Assembly: GCF_000485595.1 (NCBI RefSeq)
Contig: NW_014579345.1
Span: 4,459 to 28,438, forward strand
Source of the DNA: Priapulus caudatus
Lineage: Eukaryota > Priapulida > Priapulimorpha > Priapulimorphida > Priapulidae
DNA: 23,980 bases
Direction of reading: 5' to 3'
Made by a program: the position numbers and the translations under genes. The notes under the pieces were generated by a model, which was given only the letters and a program-made list of their open reading frames with translations, was not told the DNA's origin and ran no database searches. The number at the start of each line of letters is the position of its first letter. Positions within the stretch are counted from its first letter, which is position 1. Below are positions 1 through 8,404 of the stretch, piece by piece.

Positions 1-72
1 GCGTGTGCGTGTGCGTGTGCGTGTGCGTGTGCGTGTGCGTGTGCGTGTGCGTGTGCGTGTGTGTGTGTGTGT
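1..72. repeat. GCGTGT/GT microsatellite
   Basis: A hexamer GCGTGT repeat passes into pure GT. It is cut by the window edge. The same kind of tract occupies the same place beside the intact peptide gene (7200-7575), so it is the left end of array copy 1. Confidence 0.95.
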
Positions 73-123
73 GTTATGACACTCCTGTTATTATTACAAC
101 AATGCATTACGAACTTTCCCGCG

Positions 124-145
124 TTTCACGTTACTCGACGTGAAA
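124..145. other. Stem-loop in 3' flank of copy 1
   Basis: TTTCACGT and ACGTGAAA are perfect inverted arms separated by TACTCG. The same element with 9-bp arms lies at 7631-7654 downstream of the intact gene. Confidence 0.7.
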
Positions 146-212
146 ATGCATTTAAACAAGTATCGTTAGACGGAGAGTTGTTTCGCGCGCGCTCATCCGA
201 TTGCTTTTCGGT

Positions 213-313
213 TTAATTTCTGTAATTTTTGCACCGCGTGCTAATAAACTCATATTTATGTACGAACCGTGAGTTGTTGGATAGATCGTGCAGCTGCAAT
301 TGACGCAGTTGCA
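213..313 (-). pseudogene. Remnant of a Cys-rich secreted peptide gene
   Basis: Eight codons at 290-313 on the minus strand read C-N-C-V-N-C-S-C. This matches the C-x-C-x2-C-x-C end of the intact peptide at 7721-7945. A length change after that block shifts the frame. The downstream tail (213-265) aligns without indels to the last 16 or so codons of the intact gene, including the TAA stop at 213-215, but with mostly amino-acid-changing differences. There is no start codon, signal peptide or promoter, so this copy should not make a secreted product by itself. An alternative, not supported by a good splice acceptor, is that it is a distal exon. Confidence 0.7.
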
Positions 314-423
314 CTCCAGCATAAAATTACAATGCGATCCCGACCAGGATCTGCGTTTTAAACCGCCTCAGGGTGTTAGTCGCAAGCAAGAAGATATACG
401 CTTGGGCTAGTATTAGAGGATAT

Positions 424-471
424 GTAATACCAGGGGTGAATAATGGAAAAATTATTAGCCCCAGGTAATAC
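424..471. other. Conserved hairpin beside the promoter module (copy 1)
   Basis: Positions 424-444 pair with 451-471 around a GGAAAA loop, with a few mismatches. The equivalent hairpin in the intact locus is at 8197-8236. One stem pair is C:G here and T:A there. It could be the fused ends of a short inverted-repeat element or a structural element. Confidence 0.6.
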
Positions 472-576
472 TAATACGTAGTGCGACGTTGTAGGAACCA
501 GTTGTGTCATCACTAGGTGCTTTAGCGTTATAATTCTATATTGAGAAGACTCGACCGCAAACGCTGCAACGATTAC

Positions 577-683
577 TATGACGACGATGACGGCGACGAC
601 GATGACAGCAACGACGATGACAGCGACGACGATGACAGCAACGACGATGACAGCGACGACGATGACGGTGACGATGACAACAG
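577..683. repeat. 15-bp minisatellite (GACGACGATGACAGC)n, copy 1
   Basis: About seven units alternate between AGC and GGC endings. Because 15 is a multiple of three, the tract is stop-free and gives Asp-rich or Val/Ile/Ala-rich frames depending on strand. The frame relative to flanks differs between array copies and the composition is trivial, so it is not treated as coding. Confidence 0.9.
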
Positions 684-878
684 CAACAACAGCCTCAAAG
701 CGGTACAGTGGTACAGAAAGCCAGGAGCATCGATGTCTGTAATAAGGACATAGGAGCAGCAGCCCCAGATCGTGATAAAATGGCTCGGCTATACTTGAAT
801 TAAAACATCCGTGCGTCATCATCAACTTAATCCTGACGCTGTCGTGACGAACTAGGTTTGAAGGACTCAAGCAGGCTT

Positions 879-1050
879 GGAGAGAGAGAGAGAGAGATAA
901 AATTATGTGAAAACGAGGGAGGGTAAGGAGGGTGAAAGCAATAAATTGAGAGATGTAGAAAGGGGATGAGAGGTGGGAGTTGGAGAGAGGGAAGGAGGGA
1001 GGGAGGCAGAGCGAAAGAGAGATATAGAGATAGAGAGAGATAAAAAGCAA
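879..1050. repeat. Polypurine GA-rich tract
   Basis: The plus strand is almost entirely A/G for about 170 bases, beginning with (AG)n and continuing as GGGA/GAGA mixtures. It separates the end of copy 1 from the next array unit and is absent at the equivalent place in the intact locus. Such mirror-like purine tracts can form triplex DNA. Confidence 0.85.
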
Positions 1051-1139
1051 GCGAGATTCTCTCGAAAGTTCCTTGTCGACTCCCCACTCCCTTATTCTCT
1101 TCGTGGATGCGACGAACGATATTTCTCGCACGTAAACCG

Positions 1140-2230
1140 TAAACAATCTGACCAGGATCTGTGGTTTTAGCTCAAGGACGTTTCTGTCAAGCAAGCGGAT
1201 ATAAATTAATGCTAGAACTAGGACGCCATAACACGTTTTTTAAGGTCATTTATAAATTCCCAGAAACTACTGCACGGAACTAGTTAGGAGTATTTATAGA
1301 ATCTAGCAGAACCTGCCGCTGCATACTCGATGGGAAGTCATCAGAGACGAAAAATGGCCCCTAGACAAGGTGCCTGCTCGCAGACAAAGAATTACAATAT
1401 CGGTCAATTTTTCAGGGATTTTCTAGGAAGGCCGTGTTTTTTTCAACGAAGACTGTCATGGCCGGTCATGCAAAACGACACATTGCTTTGCGACAGGTTT
1501 CAAACAATACCGAATATATGTGCTGCGTTATAACTATTATAATGATTGCTGTCATCTTCCCGATTCTAAAAAGGCATATACATTATTTGACAATAATGAT
1601 ACCGTAATTGTAACGTAATTCAGTGTTTTGATATTCCAGCGCCGCATGCACATGTGCTTAGAGAAAACTAGAGTCATTGGCAGGAATATGCATGATTTCG
1701 AATGACAAACCTATTAGCGAACATCTTTTATAGCCAATTTCGAACAGATGTAAATGCGTGTGCATTAGCTTTCAAATTGCCGTCTTTTAGACACACCTGT
1801 ATACAGCGCAGACTTTTGTTGTTGAACGACAGACAACGGTAGGCAACGCTCCACGATTTACTATAACGAGCGCATCCTTGGTTCCCTCAGTTTCATTGTC
1901 ATCGACATCCAGCAGTTGCCCGAACCAGCGCAGTCTTCGTTACCACAAGCAGAATCGCAGAGGACTCCCAACGACGTCATTGCCAAATCTAATTTTTGCA
2001 CCAATCCGAACGAGCATCACGCAACCAACCACGGTTAACTGGTCTGGGCATGGCTTGGCTTCTTAGGCTTTCGTCGAGTCCGTGTTGCAGCTAGAGGATA
2101 GAGGGATTAATAAGAGGAAGAGCTGAGGAGGATATGTGATCAACTTAGAGTTTGAGGGCGCGAATTGATTACAAGCATTCGGCGTGGGTTTAATATCATT
2201 TGATGTTTAGTGGGGCGTGGCGGGGAAATT
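1140..2230. repeat. Array unit 2 (about 1.1 kb direct repeat)
   Basis: Order: a CCAGGATCTG start, the GAACTAGGACGCCATAA module, the CAGAGACGAAAAATGGCCCC module (1335-1620), the AACCTATTAGCGAACATC module (1690-1995), then signal-peptide and promoter remnants. The same order recurs at 2231-3430 and, without the gene part, at 3431-4230. Short open frames within it are not shared between copies, so the unit looks non-coding apart from the minus-strand signal-peptide remnant. Confidence 0.85.
1998..2051 (-). pseudogene. Degenerate signal-peptide fragment, array unit 2
   Basis: On the minus strand the segment from CAT (2049-2051) to the GCACCAAT block aligns with the signal-peptide codons of the intact gene (7898-7945) and the matching copy at 3184-3243. 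Here it is frameshifted and does not encode a hydrophobic leader. The mature region is absent: sequence passes straight into the flanking module. Some of the damage may be sequencing error. Confidence 0.5.
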
Positions 2231-3430
2231 ACAATTACGTCCCGACCAGGAATTTGGTTTTTACCTCAAGGGACCGTTTCTGTCAGCGCGGATGATTAAA
2301 AATCGTAGAACTAGGACGCCATAAAATCTTTTTTTAAGCGTCATTTTAAATTCCAAAACTACTGGACGAAACTGTAGAGATATTTTATAGAAATCTAGTT
2401 CAGAACCTGCCGCTGATTACTGCGGATGGGAATTCATCAGAAGCCGAAAAATGGGCCCTAGGACAAGGTGCTGCTCCGCAACAAAGAATTACAATACGTC
2501 AATTTTGCAGGGATTTTCCAGGAGTGGCCGCTTGTTTTTTCAACGAGGTGCTCATGGGCCGGTCGATGCACAAAACGACACATTGCTTTGGCGAAGGTTT
2601 TCAAACAACATATCGAATATATGTGCTTGCGTTATAATATTTATCCATGATTGCTGTCATCTTCCCGATTTCTAAGAGCATATACATTATTGAAATAATG
2701 TACCGTAGTTGTAACGTAATTTAGTGTTTGATTTCCCAGCGCCAATATATTCCATGCACATGTGCTTAGAGCAAAACTAGAGCTTTGGCAGCGAATCATG
2801 GAATGAATTTTCGAATGACCAAACTATTAGCGAACTCTTTTATAGCCCAATTCTCTTATCGAAACAGAATGTAGAATCATCCGTTTGTACATCTGTCACA
2901 CCGCCTTTCGCGGGGCGGCCGTGCACTTGTTCTTGCTATAGTTTCAAATTGACGTTTTTTTTTAGAAAGCTTGATCCAGGCCAGATTTTTTTTCTTCGTT
3001 GTGTTTTGAACTATTTCTATGTTGTGTTGACAACAGCAAGTTTGGCACGCTACACGATATACGATAAGACGCATCCTTGGTTCCTCGTTATTGCTCATCG
3101 ACAACCCAGCAGTTGCGCTGTCCAAGCGATGTCTTCGCTACAACAAGCAGAATGAGACGACGTCCCAAGACGACATTGCCAATCTAATTTTTTGCACCAA
3201 TCGCAACGAGCAGCACCAACACCAGTATCAACCTTACTGCCATGGGCTCTGGCTCTAGGCTCGCTGAGTCAGTGGGTAACAGCTAGGAGATAGACGAGAT
3301 AATAAGAGGAGAGCTTAGAGGAGATAATAATGCAACTTAGATTCGATGTGCGAATTGATTACAAGCAATTCAGGCGTGGCGTTTATATTTATGTTGATTG
3401 TTAGTGGGGCGTGGCGGCGGGAAATACAAT
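2231..3430. repeat. Array unit 3 (about 1.2 kb direct repeat, noisy)
   Basis: It is collinear with unit 2 through all modules. Compared with the clean copies at 1330-1620 and 14700-14970 it shows many scattered 1-2 base insertions, a pattern expected from uncorrected long reads. It contains the best-preserved isolated signal peptide (3184-3243). Confidence 0.85.
3184..3243 (-). pseudogene. Isolated signal peptide of a Cys-rich peptide paralogue
   Basis: A 19-codon minus-strand frame has the hydrophobic core LILVLVLLVAIGA, identical to residues 4-16 of the intact peptide. Across these 13 codons the two copies differ at three third positions and at no amino acid. The frame then ends at TAG where the sequence switches to an unrelated array module at ATTGGTGC. 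No Cys-rich mature region follows. A TATA-like ATATAAAC lies upstream at 3381-3388. It is either a truncated gene or a first exon whose partner exon is not recognised. Confidence 0.65.
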
Positions 3431-4470
3431 TGCGGTCCGACCAGGATCTGTAGTTATAGCTCAATGAACGTTTTCTGTCAAGCAAGCAGATATAAATTAA
3501 TAGCTAGAACTAGGACGCCATAAAATCCTTTTTTTATTTTCTTAAGGTCACTTATTAACATTCCATTAAAATACTGGACCGGAACTAGTTAGGAGTATTT
3601 ATAGAATTCTAGCAACATGCACTGCCATTACTCGATGGGAAGTCATCAGCAGAGAAATGCGTCTCTAGAAGGTGCTGATCGCAGACAAAGCAATACAATA
3701 TCGCGTCAATTTGCAGGGATTTTCCAGGAAGGCGTGTTTTTTCAACGAAGACTGTCGATGGCCGGTCATGCATAACGACACAATTGCTTTTCGCAGGTTT
3801 TCAAACAATATCGAATATATGTTGCTGCGTTATACTTTATAATGATTTGCTGTCATCTTCCCGATTCTAAAAAGGCATATAAATTATTTGACAATAATGA
3901 TACCGTAATTGTAACGTAATTCAGTGTTTTGATATTCCAGGAATATGCATGATTTCGAATGACAAACCTATTAGCGAACATCTTTTATAGCCATTCGAAC
4001 AGATGTAAAATGCGTGTGCAAGTTTCAAATGCGTTGTATAGTCCTGTATCCAGCAGATTTTTTGTTGACGGGGACAGGCAAACGGTTGGCACGATTACGA
4101 TAAGAGCGCATTCCTGGTTCCTCGGTTATTGCTCATCGACACCCAGCAGTTGCCGCGGACCAGCGCGTCTTTCGTTACAACAAGCAGAATGAGCGACGTC
4201 ATTGGGCATCTAACTTTTTCAACGCGATTAAATTCTTACAATCATACGATTGTACGTACGATATCTTATATTATTACGTATACGATTCTACGTACGAATA
4301 CGCGGTGATTACTACTAAATCTCATAATGTACAAGCTAGAATGGTGCATCGCAGGCGTATTACGTACGATTAGACTACAGGGTCGTCCACCCGACTCCCG
4401 TTTTGTGTGAGTTCGGGGGTTTTCGATGCTCGCGTCGCACTTCGAAGGGCAAAAGTTGACGTCAATCCAC
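3431..4470. repeat. Array unit 4 with distal module and transposon empty site
   Basis: It carries the same modules as units 2 and 3 up to about 4215, but then continues into a different end: ACAATCATACGATTGTACGT (about 4238), an AAATCTCATAA block (about 4317) and a TATTACGTACGATTAG block (from 4358). The same order occurs at 15225-16190, where a 751-bp transposon interrupts it. No gene part is present. Confidence 0.8.
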
Positions 4471-4776
4471 TGGAAAGCCCGGAATTTTTCTCAACTGGCC
4501 GTTCTTAGATTTTCAGGTCATTATTGCTAGTCAGTTGTTTTTATGCCATCACTGGGCTACCGAAGATCGTATGCTACGCTCCTGCTCTTGGTCCTAAGTG
4601 CTATTATTGATCTTGCCTCTCTCGATACATAAAGTATAACATGTTCATTGATATTATATTGCTTAGGACGCGTTATGGTCCACCAAATATTTTTGAAATA
4701 TTGTTTTATAAACCAGTGAGAGTCAGAAATATTTAACGGCATATAGTCCAAATAAAACAGTCATGATAAAAAGTTG
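4471..4776. other. Unique sequence, no gene seen
   Basis: AT-rich sequence with no recognisable coding region, RNA gene or repeat. Confidence 0.5.
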
Positions 4777-5050
4777 GATAAAGCCTATTTGTCCTAAAAA
4801 ATGCGCAAGTTTGTGCAGTAGCTGGTAACGAACACTAAATGCATCACTTATAATTACAAAAATTCGATGGACTTGTTAGACATACACATTTTAGTGCAAT
4901 TTTTTTATTGGAATTTGAGGATAAGCCTATTTTCATCCTAAAATGCGCAAGTGTTAGTGCAGTAGCTATAACGAACACTAATGCAATCCTTATATACCGA
5001 AATTTCATGGACTTGTTAGACGGAAACATTTATAGTGCCTAATTTTCTTT
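4777..5050. repeat. Tandem duplication of about 143 bp
   Basis: Two adjacent copies start at GATAAAGCCTATTTG (4777) and GATAAGCCTATTTTC (4920). They share AATGCGCAAG, TAACGAACACTAA and ATGGACTTGTTAGAC. They are diverged and non-coding. Confidence 0.8.
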
Positions 5051-5509
5051 TGATTTATTAGACAATTTTTTAAGAAACCTTTAAGAGTAAAAATGTTTTG
5101 GTTTGTTCTACGCGATTAAGATGCTTGCGCTGTTTTATCGCAGTTTCAATATTTCTTTAAAATCACAGAAAATTAATGTCTGCAGCATGCATCTTGTGTT
5201 AATTAAGTGAGTTTATGTGTTTGATCATCAGTAACATTGTTTTAGTTTTTTTCTCGGACGGACCATGGATTAGCGTTTTGATTACCTTGCTCTGTTGCAC
5301 ATGCGCTAACAGCTAGTGTGTATCTGTCATACGGATATGCGGTCGGCTAAGGACACAGGCGGAATCGGTTTGTGTCTGAGCCATGTATTTTATTTAGATG
5401 AGCCTCAGCAAATAAGTAGTGATAAGTGTGTAGCCATTTTCTATCGTATACATATTTCAGATTGGAACTACGTGTAACAATGGCCATTGATTTATTTGTT
5501 GGTTCTGCT
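5051..5509. other. Unique sequence, no gene seen
   Basis: AT-rich. No open frame with convincing composition and no tRNA-like structure was found. Confidence 0.5.
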
Positions 5510-5556
5510 GTGCGTGCGTGCGTGCGTGCGTGCTGTGCGTGCGTGGCGCGTTGGTG

Positions 5557-5592
<36 letters not shown>

Positions 5593-5625
5593 TGCGTGCG
5601 TGCCGTTTGCGTGCGTGCTGGTCTT
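5510..5625. repeat. GTGC/GT compound microsatellite
   Basis: GTGC tetramers are followed by about 17 GT dinucleotides and more GTGC units. The cysteine/valine-rich and His/Thr-rich frames over it are products of the repeat. Confidence 0.9.
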
Positions 5626-5655
5626 GTGCAGCCGCCCGGGGGGTCGCGTGGTGTG

Positions 5656-7130
5656 GAAAGTAATGAATTAAATGAACAAAATTAAAAAGGCGATGTTCAT
5701 GCAATTACCCAATTTATTTTAGAGAATTATTATATTATTATTATTATTACGGTAATAAGTAAACGATACAAAAGTCCATAACAATACACTATTTATATAT
5801 TAGTGCCCCCAACAACAGGCATTAATGTTTTTAGTGCCAATCACATGATTTTGCCAATCTACTTGGCAAATATATATGAAGTGAATACGACAAGTTTCTT
5901 TTAAACGAACAATTTCAATTTGTATTAAACTGTCTAACGTCTCACGAATTTCAGCACAGCAAGTAGTATATTTGTGTGTTATTTGTACAAAATAAATGTA
6001 TGAAAATTTACAATTTACGCTTGTTTCTGTTTACTTTTCATGCTTATATACCTTCTTGTATAACTCCTAATTTGCGCGGTGCATTCGATGTAACAAAAAG
6101 CGCTCGATCAAAACACAACCAGCCATTAATTCGAAAACTCTTGCGTGGCCGTGGGCCCAGTACGCGGAGCATTTCGTTGACGTGAACACAATGCCGTTAT
6201 TAATCAATAGCGTCGCGCATAGGCAATAGTGCCCGCTCAGGGCGCGGCACTATTGGCCTATAGTACCTGCGACGTTATCAAACGATTTCTCACGTGATGC
6301 AATACAAAGTAATAATGCGCTATGAGTATAGGTTCGTCTCGTGCGGATTAAAACTACGAAATTTTTTATCAACTATTTCATTAGTTTATCGTGATTATTA
6401 ATTTACCAGCATCTTAATTCCAAAATTCCTATCCCATAGGCGAATAGGAGTTACACTGAGATAGGTTGCGCACAATAAGAGACCTTCTAAGTTAAGTTAG
6501 TTGCTGAGTATATATTTTACACCACATACTGACTTGCCTTACATTTAGCAACGTGTCTCTCACCACAGTCTTATAGTGCCTCGTGATAACACGGTAACAA
6601 TCAGTTCCACATACCTTATCATTTAGTAAACATAAGTATATTAAAACAGCTGGATGTGTCCGCCAGTATCCGTGTGGAAGCTCTGTGTTATTCGCACGAG
6701 CTTGCGTCACCCATCGTTCATCGCTGTGATCCGTGGAGTATTCAAGTCGCCTGATGAGGCAGCCCGTTGTGATATATGCATCGGTACAAAGTTGCCGCAA
6801 CCGTATGGTGTCTTTGATAATACTCACAACCGATCACTCGCTGTATATTCGTTTACTTTCACAATATTAAGCCTGAGCATATGCGGTCGGCGATGACGCT
6901 GCGGAAAAATTTCCCGTGGTCTGCCGACTAAAACAGATTCTTACTTTTCTTACGGGACGCGAGAACGGGTCTAGCTAATATCGAATCGTTAGGTGTGATT
7001 TTATAAAATGCGTGCGCCATAGAAGCAAGGTTGATTTTGTCGATAATCGATATTGCGTGTTTCCTACGGTTGGACATAGTCACACGCGTTTCGAGCAGTT
7101 ATCGTATTCTGTCTGTCATGAGTGTCACTA
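5656..7130. other. Unique AT-rich region without a supported gene
   Basis: A 111-codon minus-strand open frame (6492-6827) has ordinary composition but no recognised domain, paralogue or splice context. The only structured element noticed is the hairpin at 6211-6274. Confidence 0.5.
6211..6274. other. Imperfect hairpin of about 64 nt
   Basis: CGTCGC...CAATAGTGCC pairs with GGCACTATTGG...GCGACG around a short GC-rich loop with small bulges. The size resembles a miRNA precursor or a tiny fold-back element. No paralogue is visible in the window. Confidence 0.5.
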
Positions 7131-7202
7131 TATATAATAATATATATATATATTAATTTATATAATTAATTACTATCATAATACTACTATATATATATAT
7201 AT
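7125..7202. repeat. TA-rich simple repeat
   Basis: Runs of TATATA with a few interruptions lie directly left of the GT tract that opens the intact array copy. Confidence 0.8.
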
Positions 7203-7524
7203 GTGTGGTGCGTTGTGCGTGTGCGTTGTGTGTGTGGTTGTGTGTGTGTGCGTGTGCGTGTGGTTTGACGTGTTGCGCGTGTGCGTGTGGTTGTTGCCGT
7301 GTGCCGTCGTGCGTAGTGCGTCGCTGCGTGTGCGTGGTGCGTGTTGCAATGCGTTGTGCCGGTGGTGGCGTGTGACCGTGTGCGTGTGCGTGTGCAGTGT
7401 GCGTGTGCTGTGCGTGGTGCGTGGTGCTGTGTGCGTGTGCGTGGTGCGTGTGCGTCGTGCGTCGTGCGTGCTGCGTGTGCGTGTGCTCCACCTGTAGTGC
7501 GTGTGGTGTGTGTCGAATGTGTGG

Positions 7525-7555
<31 letters not shown>

Positions 7556-7570
7556 TGTGTGTGTGTGCTC
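7203..7570. repeat. GTGCGT/GT microsatellite, left edge of intact array copy
   Basis: Degenerate GTGCGT and GT repeats of about 370 bp occupy the same position as the tract at 1-72. All frames are stop-poor, which creates Cys/Val and His/Thr frames that are not genes. Confidence 0.95.
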
Positions 7571-7630
7571 GTGTTATGACACGTCCTGCCTATTATACAA
7601 TCAATGGCCAATAACGAACGCTTTCCCGCG

Positions 7631-7654
7631 TTTTCACGTTACTCGACGTGAAAA
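7631..7654 (-). other. Stem-loop downstream of the Cys-rich peptide gene
   Basis: TTTTCACGT, a TACTCG loop and ACGTGAAAA form perfect 9-bp arms about 65 bases beyond the stop codon, probably in the 3' UTR. It is conserved in copy 1 (124-145). Its role is unknown; RNA stability or transcript-end structure is possible. Confidence 0.65.
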
Positions 7655-7720
7655 TGCATTTAAACAGTATCGTTAGAGGCGAGAGTTGTTGTCTCGGCGC
7701 TCATCCGATTCCTTTTCGGT

Positions 7721-7945
7721 TTAATTTCTCAAATGTTTGCGCCGCGTGCTAATGAACTCAAATTTATATACGAACCAGAAACGATCACAGTTGCATCGGG
7801 CGCAGTTGCATTGCTGACGGTTTTCGCAACGGAAGCATGGCGGGCGGCAACGTCTACAGCAGCACGTGTAGGATCCGTCAGCGACAGGGATCATTGTCGC
7901 ACCAATTGCAACTAGCAGCACCAACACCAGTATCAATTTCTGCAT
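7721..7945 (-). CDS. Secreted Cys- and Arg-rich peptide precursor (74 aa)
   Basis: The single-exon frame encodes a typical secretory precursor. Residues 1-3 are followed by a strongly hydrophobic core (4-16) and a plausible signal cleavage near residues 22-24. The next 30 residues hold ten cysteines at 28, 29, 30, 33, 37, 40, 46, 48, 51 and 53 (CCC, C-x2-C and C-x-C spacings). There are ten arginines and few acidic residues, so the mature part is strongly cationic. A short aromatic and basic tail ends at TAA. The start is preferred because a GCC precedes the ATG and no upstream ATG lies between it and the TATA box. Parts of it recur at 213-313 and 3184-3243. I do not recognise a named family. 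The architecture fits a defensin-like antimicrobial or other disulfide-rich secreted peptide, with metal binding as an alternative; the function is inference. Confidence 0.75.
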   Translation of the reverse strand: MQKLILVLVLLVAIGATMIPVADGSYTCCCRRCRPPCFRCENRQQCNCARCNCDRFWFVYKFEFISTRRKHLRN

Positions 7946-8050
7946 GGCTCTGGCTCTAGGCTTCGTCGAGTCGTAGCTTAACAGCTAAGAGGAGATAATG
8001 ATGCAACTTAGATTCGATGTGCGAATTGATTACAAGCAATTCAGGCGTGG

Positions 8051-8059
8051 GTTTATATA
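8051..8059 (-). promoter_or_regulatory. TATA box of the Cys-rich peptide gene
   Basis: TATATAAAC on the minus strand lies about 105 bases upstream of the ATG, which would give an ATG-free leader of roughly 75-80 nt. It is preserved as ATATAAAC in unit 3 (3381-3388), lost in unit 2 and deleted in copy 1. Confidence 0.6.
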
Positions 8060-8196
8060 TTATGTTGATTGTTTAGTGGTGCGTGGCGGGGGAAATTACA
8101 ATGCGGTCCCGAACAGGATCTGCGTTTTAAACCGCCTCAGGGTGTTAGTCGCAAGCAAGTAGATATACGTTCGTGCTAGAATTAGAGGATATATAA

Positions 8197-8236
8197 TATC
8201 AGGGGTGAATAATGGCAAAATTATTATCCCCTGATA
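8197..8236. other. Conserved hairpin beside the peptide promoter
   Basis: TATCAGGGGTGAATAAT pairs with ATTATTATCCCCTGATA around GGCAAA, with two mismatches. Counterparts are at 424-471 and, with insertions, near 9530-9575 and 11130-11190. Confidence 0.65.
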
Positions 8237-8246
8237 CTAACGCTGC

Positions 8247-8404
8247 AACGATTACCATGACGATGATGATGGCGACGACGATGACAGCGACGACGATGAC
8301 GGCGACGACGATGACGGCGACGACGATGACAGCGACGACGATGACGGCGACGACGATGACAGCGACGACGATGACAGCGACGACGATGACGGTGACAATG
8401 ACAA
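8247..8404. repeat. 15-bp minisatellite (GACGACGATGACAGC)n, intact copy
   Basis: About ten units, longer than in copy 1 and stop-free in several frames. The plus frame here gives Met/Thr/Ala repeats whereas copy 1 gives Asp/Ser repeats, so the reading frame is not conserved. Confidence 0.9.

Larger units (their letters stand above)
73..840 (-). repeat. Array copy 1: truncated duplicate of the Cys-rich peptide locus
   Basis: This block is collinear with 7570-8550. It contains the 3' flank of the peptide gene (73-212), a shortened coding remnant, then the promoter-distal segment (330-410), the hairpin (424-471), the 15-bp minisatellite and the module ending in ATTAAAACATCCGTGCGTC near 800. Relative to the intact copy a deletion joins the middle of the coding region (about 313) directly to sequence beyond the promoter (about 327). 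The signal peptide, start codon and TATA box are therefore gone. Confidence 0.85.

Noticed and set aside
376-1194. 272-codon minus-strand open frame
   Set aside because: It runs through the GA tract and the 15-bp minisatellite, giving Leu/Ser and Val/Ile/Ala runs. Composition is explained by repeats, and the frame is not shared with the other array copies.
1330-1700. Coding exon in the CAGAGACGAAAAATGGCCCC module
   Set aside because: Frames differ between copies, including the clean ones at 8555-8810 and 14700-14970, and stops interrupt any common frame.
6492-6827. 111-codon minus-strand frame as a possible gene
   Set aside because: Ordinary composition but no recognisable domain, paralogue, promoter or splice context; chance is enough in AT-balanced sequence of this length.
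7153-7676. Cys/Val-rich and His/Thr-rich frames
   Set aside because: They are translations of GT and GTGC microsatellite.
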